A DNA stretch of 64,000 nucleotides from Streptomyces sp. NBC_01481 (GTDB lineage Bacteria > Actinomycetota > Actinomycetes > Streptomycetales > Streptomycetaceae). Each line of letters starts with the position of its first letter. Positions within the stretch are counted from its first letter, which is position 1. The notes beneath the pieces are model-generated. The model was not told the DNA's origin. It ran no database searches and worked only from the letters and a program-made list of their open reading frames with translations. The position numbers were made by a program, and so were the translations under genes. The stretch spans positions 669,001 through 733,000 of the forward strand of contig NZ_JAPEPT010000002.1 in assembly GCF_026339995.1 (NCBI RefSeq), in the 5' to 3' direction. Positions 16,967 through 25,507 of this stretch are shown piece by piece.

Positions 16967-17280
16967 CCACCATCCCGGACCCGGCACCGAGCGCGGCCCC
17001 GCACGGCTATGCCGACCACAAGTCCGACCACCTGGCCCGGCTGCACAAGGTCGAGGGCCAAGTACGCGGTATCACGCGCATGGTCGACGACGACCGCTAC
17101 TGCATCGACGTACTCACCCAGATCAGTGCAGTCAGCCGAGCCCTGCAGGAAGTCGCACTCGGCCTTCTCGACGACCACGCGCGGCACTGCGTCACCGATG
17201 CCGCACGATCGGGCCCGGCCGAAGGCGAGGCCAAGCTCGACGAACTCGCCCTCACCCTGCGCCGCACACTGCGCCTGTGA
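16963..17280 (+). CDS. csoR: CsoR-family copper-sensing repressor
   Basis: 105 residues from GTG 16963. It has the all-helical DUF156 fold: [19 protein letters not shown], then [14 protein letters not shown] and [12 protein letters not shown]. The Cys (YC), His (DDH) and Cys (HC) match the Cu(I) ligand set of CsoR. A conserved second-shell pattern and C-terminal LRRTLRL helix complete it. Copper-free CsoR binds G/C dyads and releases them on copper binding. Dyads of that kind lie upstream of the fused ATPase and 29 bp after this gene. Coupled to the transporter it probably regulates. Confidence 0.93.
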   Translation: MTTIPDPAPSAAPHGYADHKSDHLARLHKVEGQVRGITRMVDDDRYCIDVLTQISAVSRALQEVALGLLDDHARHCVTDAARSGPAEGEAKLDELALTLRRTLRL

Positions 17281-17308
17281 CCGCCTCCGCGACCCAAAGG
17301 CCAGATAA

Positions 17309-17321
17309 ACCCCGTAGGGGT
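17309..17321. promoter_or_regulatory. CsoR-type operator before the DUF6153-like/oxidase genes
   Basis: ACCCC-GTA-GGGGT, embedded in the A/T-rich context AAACCCCGTAGGGGTATAT. This is close to the TACCCC/GGGGTA consensus of CsoR sites and lies 64 bp upstream of the DUF6153-like gene. Most likely target of the adjacent csoR. Confidence 0.7.
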
Positions 17322-17384
17322 ATATTGAGCAGGCAGCGAGCTCCCACCCACGGGACTCGGAGAAGAGAAGCCAAGGCGGAGGCG

Positions 17385-17834
17385 ATGGTGATAGCGACAA
17401 CCCGCGCCGGTGCCGTCCGCTGGGTGCGCGGCACGGTCATCGCCGTGTGTGCCGCACTGGCTGTACTGGTCCACCATGAGACGGCTGCGATTGCCCTTTC
17501 CTCCGTGCCCTCCGCCACACATGCCGGACACGCCATGCCCGGTGTGGCCTCCTCTTCGTCCGCTGCCGCGATGCCGAAGGGCTCCGCCGCCGACCACACA
17601 GACCTGCTCGGCGCGCACCAGTCAGCGCAGAGCTCTCACCACAATGCCTGTTCCACCCCAGGCATGCAGCACTGCTCCACCGCGAACGTCGAGGTGGTGA
17701 AGCTCGCCATGCCGCCCAAGCTCCATGCCGAGCAACCGGCGATCCCGTCCCAGGCCGAGCCCGGCCCACTGCCCGCCGGGACGATCGGCCGCGCGCCGCC
17801 TGACCTGTCGGTCCTCTCTCAACTGCGCATCTAG
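17385..17834 (+). CDS. DUF6153-like histidine-rich exported protein
   Basis: 149 residues from ATG 17385; GTG 17388 would give better spacing to GGAGG. A hydrophobic helix (RGTVIAVCAALAVLVHHETA) precedes an extracytoplasmic segment with His and Met (ATHAGHAMPGVAS, QSSHHNACSTPGMQHCSTA). The C-terminal end is PPDLSVLSQLRI, matching the tail of the protein encoded at 4863-5336 position for position apart from three residues. It lies between the CsoR-type site and the multicopper oxidase and is probably co-expressed with it under copper. Confidence 0.6.
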   Translation: MVIATTRAGAVRWVRGTVIAVCAALAVLVHHETAAIALSSVPSATHAGHAMPGVASSSSAAAMPKGSAADHTDLLGAHQSAQSSHHNACSTPGMQHCSTANVEVVKLAMPPKLHAEQPAIPSQAEPGPLPAGTIGRAPPDLSVLSQLRI

Positions 17835-17909
17835 GCCGCGCCCACGGCACCCGCGTGCCGTCTTACGTCCGCGACCCCGCACGCAGCTCGAAACCAGAGG
17901 ACTCACATC

Positions 17910-19508
17910 GTGAAAAGCATCAACCGCCGCTCCGTCCTGCTCGCCGGACTCGGCGCCGTCGGCGCGGGCGCGCTCGCCGCCTGCAGCAACTCCGGCAGCA
18001 CCCCCGCCTTCGTCAGCCCGTCCGGCTCCGCAGTCGCCCGGGTGGACAAGAGGCGGGCCGGCACCGGCAAAGAGCACAAGATCACCCTGACCGCGGCGCC
18101 CGCCATGCTCGACCTGGGCGGCGGCGTCCGGGCCAAGACCTGGACCTTCGACGGGCAGACCCCCGGCAAGGAGGTCCGGCTGTCCGCCGGAGACACCCTG
18201 GCCGCTGAGCTGTCCAACCAGCTGCCAGGCGGGACCACCACCTCGATCCACTGGCACGGCATCACGCTGCGCAACGACATGGACGGCGTGCCGCCCGCCA
18301 CCCAGACCGCGGTACGGGCCGGGAGCACCTTCCCGTACCGCTTCATCGCCGATGTCCCCGGCACGTACTTCTTCCACCCGCACGTCGGCGTCCAGCTCGA
18401 CCGTGGGCTGTACGCCCCGCTGATCGTCGAGGACCCGCGCGAGCCGCTGGCGTACGACGACGAATGGGTGGTCGTCCTCGACGACTGGATCGACGGCGTG
18501 ACCGGGACGCCCGACGAGGTCTTCGCCGAGCTCAGGCAGGGCATGGGCGGCATGGACATGGGCGGCGGCTCCGGCTCGGGCATGGAAGGCCACGACATGC
18601 ACAACATGGGGGACACGGGTGAGGACGCGGCGTCCCCGTCCCCGTCCTCCTCGTCGGGCGGCATGTCGTCGAAGTTCATGCTCATGAGCGCCGAGAGCGA
18701 CCTGCTTGGCGGCGACGCCGGTGACGTGAAGTACCCGTACCACCTGGTCAACGGACGGATCCCGGCCGACCCAGACGTCTACACCGGCAAGCCCGGCCGT
18801 AAGGTGCGGCTGCGGATCATCAACGCCGGTTCTGACACCGCCTACCGGGTCGCGCTCGGCGGCCACAAGCTGACGATCACCCACACCGACGGCTACCCAG
18901 TCCAGCACCAGCAGGTGGACGCCCTGCTGATCGGCATGGGCGAACGCTACGACGTCCTGGTCGTCCTCGGCGACGGCGTCTTCCCCCTGGTCGCCACGGC
19001 CGAAGGCAAGAACACAGGCGGCCTGGCCCTCGTCCGTACGGGCTCGGGGAGCGCCCCGTCGGCGTCCGTACGGCCGAAGGAACTCGGCGGCATGATCATG
19101 ACCGCCTCCCAGCTCCGCGCGGCCGACGACGTGCGCCTGAAGTCCGCCAGGACCGACGTCACGCACCAGATCAAGCTCACTGGCGGCATGATGCACTACA
19201 ACTGGGCCATCAACGGCAGGCCGTTCGACATGGCCAACCCGGACGCCGACCCGATCGTGGTCGAGGAGGGCCAGCGGGTACGGCTGGACTTCGTCAACGA
19301 CACCACCATGTGGCACCCGATGCACCTGCACGGCCACACCTACCAGCTCGGTGACTCCGGCCCGCGCAAGGACACCGCGATCGTCCTGCCCAAGAAGAAG
19401 CTGTCCGTCTTCTTCGACGGCGACAACCCCGGCCAGTGGATGCTGCACTGCCACAACGCCTACCACGGCGAGGCCGGGATGATGGCGAACGTCGCCTACC
19501 GTTCGTGA
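17910..19508 (+). CDS. Multicopper oxidase, lipoprotein
   Basis: 532 residues from GTG 17910. A twin-arginine/lipoprotein signal is visible (INRRSVLLAGLGAVGAGALA then AC; lipobox Cys about residue 25). Three cupredoxin domains carry the copper motifs: SIHWHGITL and FFHPHVG (type 3/2), HPMHLHGHTY near residue 470 and LHCHNAYHGEAGM near 513 (type 1 and trinuclear centre). An insertion rich in Met, Gly and His (GMGGMDMGGGSGSGMEGHDM) between domains 1 and 2 resembles Met-rich segments of CueO-like cuprous oxidases. It likely oxidises Cu(I) or phenolic compounds outside the membrane. A strong terminator follows. Confidence 0.92.
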   Translation: MKSINRRSVLLAGLGAVGAGALAACSNSGSTPAFVSPSGSAVARVDKRRAGTGKEHKITLTAAPAMLDLGGGVRAKTWTFDGQTPGKEVRLSAGDTLAAELSNQLPGGTTTSIHWHGITLRNDMDGVPPATQTAVRAGSTFPYRFIADVPGTYFFHPHVGVQLDRGLYAPLIVEDPREPLAYDDEWVVVLDDWIDGVTGTPDEVFAELRQGMGGMDMGGGSGSGMEGHDMHNMGDTGEDAASPSPSSSSGGMSSKFMLMSAESDLLGGDAGDVKYPYHLVNGRIPADPDVYTGKPGRKVRLRIINAGSDTAYRVALGGHKLTITHTDGYPVQHQQVDALLIGMGERYDVLVVLGDGVFPLVATAEGKNTGGLALVRTGSGSAPSASVRPKELGGMIMTASQLRAADDVRLKSARTDVTHQIKLTGGMMHYNWAINGRPFDMANPDADPIVVEEGQRVRLDFVNDTTMWHPMHLHGHTYQLGDSGPRKDTAIVLPKKKLSVFFDGDNPGQWMLHCHNAYHGEAGMMANVAYRS

Positions 19509-19514
19509 CGTCGC

Positions 19515-19553
19515 GGTTGGGTGGCACGCGGAGTGCTCGCGTGCCACCCAACC
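19515..19553 (+). terminator. Strong terminator after the multicopper oxidase
   Basis: A perfect 16-bp stem with a 7-nt loop (GAGTGCT) begins 6 bp past the stop. It closes the rightward copper operon. Confidence 0.85.
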
Positions 19554-19695
19554 TCCGGTGCCCGGGGCACTCCGCCAAGAGATGCGAGCAGTGCCGGGCG
19601 GCGGCATCAGGCGCCCTTGAGCCGCGGGGGCAGGGCAGATCCCCGGACCGCCGTGGATGAGACGCTGCTGACCGCGCCGGCACGGAGCGGGCGGC

Positions 19696-20274
19696 TCACA
19701 GGCCGGGGGCGCCCCAGAGCGGGAACCAGCGGGTCAGGTCTTCTTCGATGCGCAGGTCGTCCTTGACCGTGGCCTTGATCTGGAGTTCGAGCGGGTTGTC
19801 GCGTTTCTGGCCGGGCAGAGGCGCGAAGGGGTAGAAGGTGCCGCGCTTGTAGAGGTAGACCAGCGCGAGGGGGCGCAGCTCGGCGTCGTGGAAGGTGACC
19901 AGGGAGCAGAGCAATTGGGGTCCGAAGCCGCTGTCCTGCAGGGCGGTGTTCACCGCGTGCAGGTCGCTCACGAGGGCGGACAGGTTGTCGGGTGTGCGGC
20001 GGGAGAGCAGCCACGAGTAGCCGTAGTCGTCGCGGCTGAACTCCACCGGCCTACCGCTCCGTTCGGAGTCCGCGTCCAGCAGGGCCCGGACGTCTTGCTG
20101 GACTTGGGTGAATGCCCCGCCCTCGATGGTGGCGAAGCACACCGAGCCTGCTCCGGTGGGGGTGAAGCCAGTGGCGGCCTGGAGGGTGATCGCTGCCGAG
20201 GGCAGGCCGAAGAGCTGGTCGAGGTCGGGTTTGACAGGCTTGCTCCGTCCGAACAGGGCATCGAGGAAACCCAC
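19696..20274 (-). CDS. pspAB: PspA-associated protein PspAB
   Basis: 192 residues from GTG 20274, with GAAGGAG upstream. Soluble protein starting GFLDALFGRSK, then DLDQLFGLPSAAITLQ, and ending RWFPLWGAPGL. This layout is that of the actinobacterial PspAB family, encoded with pspA, pspAA and htpX as here. The molecular role is unknown; association with envelope-stress proteins is conserved. Last gene of the psp run. Confidence 0.8.
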   Translation of the reverse strand: MGFLDALFGRSKPVKPDLDQLFGLPSAAITLQAATGFTPTGAGSVCFATIEGGAFTQVQQDVRALLDADSERSGRPVEFSRDDYGYSWLLSRRTPDNLSALVSDLHAVNTALQDSGFGPQLLCSLVTFHDAELRPLALVYLYKRGTFYPFAPLPGQKRDNPLELQIKATVKDDLRIEEDLTRWFPLWGAPGL

Positions 20275-20351
20275 GGGCCGTCAGCTCCTTCTGCTCAGGT
20301 CCGGCTCGGTCGCAATACGCCAGTCCGGGCCGCCGGAGCGGTGGTGGGCGG

Positions 20352-21260
20352 TCATGCCGCCTCGCCCAGCTGTGCGGAGATCTCCGCGAGCGCCTCCAGG
20401 CGGCGTTCCAGGCTGGGGTGGGTGGAGAACATGGCGGCCAGCGCCGTACCGGGACCGAGGGCGGGGGTGAAGAAGAATGCGTTGAACGCCTGGGCGGTGC
20501 GCAGATCCTGGGTGGGGATGCGTGCGATGTCGCCGCTGACTTTGGTCAGTGCGGATGCGAGGGCGGAGGGCTTCCCGGTGAGCATCGCGGCGGCGCGGTC
20601 GGCGGCCAGTTCGCGGTAGCGGGACAGCGCCCGGATGAGCAGGAAGCTGATGGCGTAGACGAGGGCGGAGACCGCCATGACGATCGCGAGCAGGGCGGCG
20701 GTGTTCTGGTCGCGGTTGCGTCCGCCGAACAGCTGGGAGTAGAAGGCGAAGCGGACGATGAGACCGGCGATCACGCCAAGGAAAGAGGCGATGGTGATCA
20801 CGGCGACGTCGCGGTGTGCGACGTGGGAGAGCTCGTGGGCGAGGACGCCCTCGAGTTCCTCGGTCTCCAGGCGGCGCAGCAGTCCGGTGGTGACGCAGAC
20901 GACGGCGTGGTCGGCGTTGCGGCCGGTGGCGAACGCGTTGGGCAGGTCCATCTCGGAGACGGCCACGCGGGGTTTAGGCATGTCCGCGGTGGCGCACAGC
21001 CGGTCGATGACCCCGTGCAGCCGTGGCTGTTCCTCGGCTGTGACGAGTCGGCCGTGCATGGCATAGAGGGCGATCCGGTCGGAGAACCAGAACTGCGCAA
21101 CCAGCAGCCCTGCGGCAATGACGACCACTAGGACGACGGACTTGAGCAGCACGATCAGCGCGGCGACGAACGCCACGTACACCAGCCCGAGCAGGAACAT
21201 CGTGACCGCCATGCGGGCGGTCAGCTGCCGGTCGGGCTCGAAACGGCTGCGCATCGCCAT
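20352..21260 (-). CDS. htpX: HtpX-type membrane zinc metalloprotease
   Basis: 302 residues from ATG 21260, which overlaps the pspAA stop (TGATG); ATG 21254 is possible. Two N-terminal helices (about 18-38 and 40-58) are followed by the M48 zinc site HELSHVAHRD, further helices, and RYRELAADRAAAMLTG carrying the third zinc ligand Glu. HtpX degrades misfolded membrane proteins. Coupling to pspA/pspAA fits a membrane-damage response. Confidence 0.92.
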   Translation of the reverse strand: MAMRSRFEPDRQLTARMAVTMFLLGLVYVAFVAALIVLLKSVVLVVVIAAGLLVAQFWFSDRIALYAMHGRLVTAEEQPRLHGVIDRLCATADMPKPRVAVSEMDLPNAFATGRNADHAVVCVTTGLLRRLETEELEGVLAHELSHVAHRDVAVITIASFLGVIAGLIVRFAFYSQLFGGRNRDQNTAALLAIVMAVSALVYAISFLLIRALSRYRELAADRAAAMLTGKPSALASALTKVSGDIARIPTQDLRTAQAFNAFFFTPALGPGTALAAMFSTHPSLERRLEALAEISAQLGEAA

Positions 21261-21538
21261 CACCCCGGGATCAGACCCTCGTCGGAGAGCAGCTCCCGCA
21301 CCTGCGTGAGGCTCGTGTCCGCATCGGGCAGCACCAGCTCGGACGGCGTGATCCTGTCGTCCGGCAGGCTTGTACCGAGGCTGCGCACAGCGTCCAGAAG
21401 GGCCGACAGGGCGGTGGCGAACGCCGCTTCGTCGCCTGCGTCGGCGGCCGACTGCAGGGCGGAGTCCAGCTCGTTGAGCCGGGTCAGGTGCTCGTCGGCG
21501 ATCTCGTACTGGCCCTCGCCGAGAATCCGCATGATCAT
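21260..21538 (-). CDS. pspAA: PspA-associated protein PspAA
   Basis: 92 residues (MIMRILGEGQYEI). A short acidic protein; the opening (I)MRILGEGQYEI, then LNELDSALQSA and VLPDADTSLTQVRELLSDEG are typical of PspAA. The start overlaps the pspA stop (ATGA) and the stop overlaps the htpX start, so all three are translationally coupled. ATG 21532 is an alternative start. Confidence 0.8.
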   Translation of the reverse strand: MIMRILGEGQYEIADEHLTRLNELDSALQSAADAGDEAAFATALSALLDAVRSLGTSLPDDRITPSELVLPDADTSLTQVRELLSDEGLIPG

Positions 21539-22311
21539 GACGTCTCCTTCTGGTCCGGCGGGTCCTTCGGGAGTTCTGCGCCCTCCACCGCCGGCGGGGC
21601 GGAAGCTGGCGGGAGCTGGGCCTTCATCCGGGCCAGCTCCGCCTCCACGTCCTGGCCCGCGGTGACGGCCTCGAGCTCGGCCTGGATGTCGTCACGGCCG
21701 GCCGGAAGGGTGGCGTCCTCCAGCGCCCCGGAAGCGATCAGCTCGTCCAGTGCGCCGGCGCGGGCCTGCATCTGCTCGGTCTTGTCCTGGGCACGCTGCA
21801 TAGCCAGGCCGACATCGCCCATCTCCTCACCGATGCCGGTGACGGCCTCGGTGATACGGGTCTGCGCCTCGGCCGCGGTGTAGGTGGCCTTGATGGTCTC
21901 CTTGCGGGTGCGGAAGCTGTCGACCTTCGCCTGCAGGCGCTGCGAGGCGAGGGTGAGCTTCTCCTCCTGATCCTGCAGCGACGCCTCCTGAGTCTGCAGG
22001 TCGGTGACCTGAGAGGCCACGGCGGTGCGTCGGGTCAGAGCCTCGCGAGCGAGGTCCTCGCGGCCGGCGGAGAGTGCCTGCTGGGCCTGTGCCTCCAGCT
22101 TGACGCCTGACTGCTGCAGCTGGTTGATCTGCAAGTCGACGCGTTTGCGGCTGGTGGCCACATCGGCGACGCCGCGCCGCACCTTCTGCAGCATCTCCTG
22201 CTGCTGGGCGTAGGAGTAGTCCAAAACCTCGCGCGGGTCCTCGGCTCTGTCCAGAGCTTTGTTCGCCTTGATTCGGAACAGGGCGGCCATGCGGTGAGCG
22301 ATGCTGCTCAT
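21535..22311 (-). CDS. pspA: PspA/IM30 family envelope-stress protein
   Basis: 258 residues from ATG 22311, with AGAAGG upstream. N-terminal amphipathic helix (SSIAHRMAALFRIKANKALD) and the classic EDPREVLDYSYAQQQEMLQK motif, then long coiled coils to about residue 225. The C-terminal ~35 residues are Pro-rich. PspA/IM30 proteins are ESCRT-III-like and polymerise on damaged membranes. First gene of pspA-pspAA-htpX-pspAB. Confidence 0.9.
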   Translation of the reverse strand: MSSIAHRMAALFRIKANKALDRAEDPREVLDYSYAQQQEMLQKVRRGVADVATSRKRVDLQINQLQQSGVKLEAQAQQALSAGREDLAREALTRRTAVASQVTDLQTQEASLQDQEEKLTLASQRLQAKVDSFRTRKETIKATYTAAEAQTRITEAVTGIGEEMGDVGLAMQRAQDKTEQMQARAGALDELIASGALEDATLPAGRDDIQAELEAVTAGQDVEAELARMKAQLPPASAPPAVEGAELPKDPPDQKETS

Positions 22312-22760
22312 AGCGCCTTCTCTCGACGGGGGAGCGAACGTGCAGGCCATGTCGTGTCGGCGGACACGTCCAGGCTCCGGCGGCCCGGTCTGGGGCGCGA
22401 CCTTCGCCCCGGGGTGTACCCGGCCCTTCGGTGCGGGCCGGTGAATGGACGGGCCGCACGCTCGGTCTGGAGTCCACCCTCACCCGCGATAGCCGACGGG
22501 AGTAGGGACCAGCGGCCCACACCCGGGGGCCGGTCGGATCCTGTCCGGATCGGCACCCGAGGAGCAGGCTCGACGAAGCCGACCGTACGCGGGGCAGAGA
22601 TTCCTGCTCGGCGAACAGCCGCCCACCTGGGGCCGGGCCGCGTTCCGTGGCCCTCCGCGACATCGCCGCCCTGCCCTTCCGCCGCGCTCACCCACTGCGG
22701 CGCCCATCGGCACGGGACGTATCGCGGGGCAGGCCGCTCCTCGACGAACGGAGTCCTTCG
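22312..22760. other. Divergent promoter region between pspA and the stress-protein gene
   Basis: About 450 bp with no coding frame that has convincing start signals or composition. It must hold promoters for both directions, but I found no clear -35/-10 pair or operator by eye. Confidence 0.4.
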
Positions 22761-23240
22761 ATGACCCAGCACACGCACACCGCAGAAGTCGACCGTCCGG
22801 TCGTCGGCTCGTACCCGACCTACACCGGCGCCCAGCGCGCTGTCGACTTCCTGTCCGACAGCAAATTCCCGGTGGAACGCACCGCGATCATCGGTTCGGA
22901 CTTGCGCATGGTCGAGACCGTCCTCGGCCGCCTCACCCGCGGCCGGGCCGCACTGGCCGGTGCCGGCAGCGGCGCCTGGTTCGGTCTGCTGATCGGGCTG
23001 CTGCTGTCGCTCTTCGCCGCAGGCAGCCACCACGTCCTGGTCCTGATGCTGAGCGGGCTGGCCTACGGCGCCGTCTTCGGTGCGGTCTTCGGCTTCGCCG
23101 GCCATGCCCTCAGCGGCGGCCACCGCGACTTCGCCTCCCGCAGTCAGATCGTGGCCGCCCGCTACGACGTCGTAGCCGACACCGAGGTCGCCGACGAAGC
23201 CAAGAACCTGCTGATCAAACTCGGCTGGCGCGAAGACTGA
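22761..23240 (+). CDS. General stress protein 17M-like membrane protein
   Basis: 159 residues. The N-terminal domain (PVVGSYPTYTGAQRAVDFLS, then FPVERTAIIGSDLRMVE) matches the GSP17M-type module. Two Gly/Ala-rich helices follow (AGAGSGAWFGLLIGLLLSLF and LSGLAYGAVFGAVFGFAGHA), a glycine-zipper hairpin, and then a second small domain (SQIVAARYDVVADTEVADEA). Similar proteins belong to general-stress regulons. Divergent from pspA. Confidence 0.75.
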   Translation: MTQHTHTAEVDRPVVGSYPTYTGAQRAVDFLSDSKFPVERTAIIGSDLRMVETVLGRLTRGRAALAGAGSGAWFGLLIGLLLSLFAAGSHHVLVLMLSGLAYGAVFGAVFGFAGHALSGGHRDFASRSQIVAARYDVVADTEVADEAKNLLIKLGWRED

Positions 23241-23405
23241 ATCCGCACCCCACGTCGGCCAGCACGGCGAAACCCCGGAGAAGAACCCCCGGTCCCCGCG
23301 GAGCGGCACCACACCCGCCACCGAGTCAATGGCCGTCCATGAGCGTGGTCGTCGCCGGATCGGACCGGCGCCCGTCGCTCGCCTCCGTCAGCGCGCGGAG
23401 GAGTG

Positions 23406-23513
23406 ATGGCCTCAGCGGATCGGCGGGTCACGGGCAGGGATTGCTCCCGGTACCCGCCAGTCTCGAGAGAGACAGCGGTGCTGCCATGCGTCGCAGTAGG
23501 GAGGCGCTCATGA
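23406..23513 (+). CDS. Possible short ORF coupled to the next gene
   Basis: A 35-codon frame (begins MASADRRVTGRDCS) has GGAGGAG just upstream, and its TGA overlaps the next ATG as ATGA. Third-position G/C is only about 70%, lower than real genes here. It may be a translated leader or chance. Confidence 0.2.
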   Translation: MASADRRVTGRDCSRYPPVSRETAVLPCVAVGRRS

Positions 23514-24115
23514 GTGAGGACCCGCCAGTCGGGAGGGAGGGCCGGCGTTCGACCGGGTACGGCTGCCTCGCCCTCCAGAGTGCCGCGGCACTGGTCGTCA
23601 CGGCGCTCGTCTTGCTCAGCGCGGTGTTCCCCGGCCAGGCCCGTGCGGATGAGGAAGAGAGCCGGGAGGCGCCGGTGCTCGTCGAGCAGGCCGTCGCTCT
23701 GATCGCCAACGACGCCGGAGAGGCGCGGGTGGCCGAGCGTATCGAGGACGCTTTGAAGGCCCCGGACAGAGAGGGCGTCGACCTCGGTCTCGTTCGTCAG
23801 GCTCTCGATGTGGTCGAGGGCCCGGACGAGGACGAAAACGTCCTTCGGCGGGCGCGCGTACTGCTGCTGGACGCGCTCGGCGGCAGGCTGCCCTCCGCCC
23901 CGGAGAGCGGCCGGTTCGCGACGGGAACCGAGACCGGCACGAGCGTGGTGTTGGAGGAGTTCCGGCCAGCGCGGGGCGTCGCCGACGGCGGGGATGCGGC
24001 CCTGCTCGGCCTGGCCCTCGCCGCCGTCGTCAGCGGGCTGTGGCTCTCGCACAGGCTGCGCCCGCCGCACACGATCCGCGAACTCGAACACCGCGCTGCC
24101 CGGGAGGAGCGATGA
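23510..24115 (+). CDS. Membrane-anchored extracytoplasmic protein of unknown function
   Basis: 201 residues from ATG 23510, chosen for AGGGAGG 5 bp upstream (ATG 23486 is weaker). An N-terminal signal/anchor (LQSAAALVVTALVLLSAVF, ending PGQARAD) leads into a charged helical region of ~110 residues without Cys, and a C-terminal helix (AALLGLALAAVVSGLWLSH) with a short basic tail. Not recognised. Its stop overlaps the cytochrome b start (ATGA), so it is probably a partner subunit of that protein. Confidence 0.65.
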   Translation: MSEDPPVGREGRRSTGYGCLALQSAAALVVTALVLLSAVFPGQARADEEESREAPVLVEQAVALIANDAGEARVAERIEDALKAPDREGVDLGLVRQALDVVEGPDEDENVLRRARVLLLDALGGRLPSAPESGRFATGTETGTSVVLEEFRPARGVADGGDAALLGLALAAVVSGLWLSHRLRPPHTIRELEHRAAREER

Positions 24116-25194
24116 CCACCGGCCAGCCGTCGCCGGCCCCCGACTCCGCGTCGACCAGGCTCGTCCATCCCGGCAGATGGCGCCGTGCCATCGATGCGGT
24201 TGACGAACGCATGGGCATCAAGGCGCTGGCCTACCCAGTGCCCGAGCACGCCAACAACCTCACATGGAGCTTGGGCGGCCTGACCGCCGTCTCCTTCGTG
24301 ATCCTGTTGGTCACCGGGATCTACATCGCGCAGTTCTACGTGCCCATCCCGGAGGACGCCAACCAGTCAGTGCGCGACCTGGTGACCGACGTCTGGCTCG
24401 GTGGCTTTGCCCGCGCCCTGCACTACTGGGCGGCGCAGGCGATGTTCGTCTTTGCCCTGCTTCATCTGCTGCGGGTGTTCTTCCACGCCTCGTACAAGAA
24501 GCCGCGGGAGGGCAACTGGGTTGTGGGCGCAGCGATGTTCCTGCTCACCTTTCTCGCCGTGTTCACCGGCACTGTTCTGAAATGGGACCAGGAGGGATTC
24601 GAGGCGCTGATCCACAATCTGGATGTGGCCGAGCTGCTCGGTGGGGCGGGGATCTGGTTCACCTCGGAGCTGAGTGACCGGGTGCCCATTCTGCTGCGCC
24701 TGTACAGCGCGCACGTGGTGATCATCCCCGGCCTGGTCCTGCTCCTCTTCGTCTGGCACGCGCTGCTGGTCAAACGGCACCAGATCTCGCCCCATCCGGA
24801 GATCCCGGCCCCCGAGGAGGAAGTACCCGAACCGTTCACAGCCCACCTGCAGAGGGTCGCCGCATTCGGCCTGGTGCTGCTGGGCGTGGTGGCCATCCTC
24901 GGCGTGCTGGTGCCGCCCGTGGTCGGCCCGACACCGGTCGAGGGGATCGAGGTCACTCGCCCACTGTGGATGTTCTGGTGGTTCTTCCCCATGGAGGAGT
25001 GGTTCGGGGTCGCGTCGATCGCGTATGTCATTGCGGGCGTGTTCGGACTGATCTTCCTTGTGCCGTTCCTCGACCGCAGCCCGAAACGACGATGGCGCGA
25101 GCGCAAGCTTGCCCTCGGGGTGGCCGGGGTCTTGCTGCTCGCACTTGTCGCGATCACGATCCAGGTGTGGGTTACCAGCCCGAAGGGGCACTGA
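24112..25194 (+). CDS. Cytochrome b (b6-type N-terminal domain) with C-terminal helices
   Basis: 360 residues. Four-helix cytochrome b core with two haem-ligand pairs: His-X13-His in [20 protein letters not shown] and His-X14-His in [20 protein letters not shown]. It then has three more helices ([35 protein letters not shown] and [14 protein letters not shown]), resembling a split b6/subunit IV fused in one chain. No Rieske or cytochrome c1 gene is nearby. It should carry electrons across the membrane from a quinol, with an unknown acceptor. Coupled by overlap to the genes on both sides. Confidence 0.85.
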   Translation: MTTGQPSPAPDSASTRLVHPGRWRRAIDAVDERMGIKALAYPVPEHANNLTWSLGGLTAVSFVILLVTGIYIAQFYVPIPEDANQSVRDLVTDVWLGGFARALHYWAAQAMFVFALLHLLRVFFHASYKKPREGNWVVGAAMFLLTFLAVFTGTVLKWDQEGFEALIHNLDVAELLGGAGIWFTSELSDRVPILLRLYSAHVVIIPGLVLLLFVWHALLVKRHQISPHPEIPAPEEEVPEPFTAHLQRVAAFGLVLLGVVAILGVLVPPVVGPTPVEGIEVTRPLWMFWWFFPMEEWFGVASIAYVIAGVFGLIFLVPFLDRSPKRRWRERKLALGVAGVLLLALVAITIQVWVTSPKGH

Positions 25195-25475
25195 TGGACA
25201 CCACTGCCGTACGACGCGCACGACGCTGGTTCTGGACGCTCACCGCAACAGCGGTACTCGCGATGGGCGCGCTGTCCCACGGCCTGCGCTCCGCTCCCGG
25301 CCCGACCACGGGGATCCTCGTCCTGGGCAGCTCTCTCGCGCTGGCCGCGTCCGCCCTCCAGACGGCGCGGATCCTGGCCGTGCTCGTCGGCCCTCCCTGT
25401 CTGCCGTTGCCCGGCCCCAGGGCGCGGCGACGTTCGGCCGCAGGCGGGCACCAGCGGCTGTCCTCCCGTCGGTAA
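25194..25475 (+). CDS. Small two-helix membrane protein
   Basis: 93 residues. Helices at about 13-29 ([19 protein letters not shown]) and 39-65 ([20 protein letters not shown] and beyond), then a Pro/Arg-rich tail. The start overlaps the cytochrome b stop (TGATG). No family recognised. Probably a small subunit of the same membrane complex. Confidence 0.6.
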   Translation: MDTTAVRRARRWFWTLTATAVLAMGALSHGLRSAPGPTTGILVLGSSLALAASALQTARILAVLVGPPCLPLPGPRARRRSAAGGHQRLSSRR

Positions 25476-25507
25476 CCCCGGTCTCGCTCGTCAAAGGAGG
25501 AGTGACC

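Noticed and set aside
14099..16987. A 962-codon open frame antisense to the cupredoxin-ATPase fusion
   Set aside because: Its protein is Gly/Asp/His-rich low-complexity sequence produced by the G/C-rich third positions of the real gene; no motif or start signal supports it.
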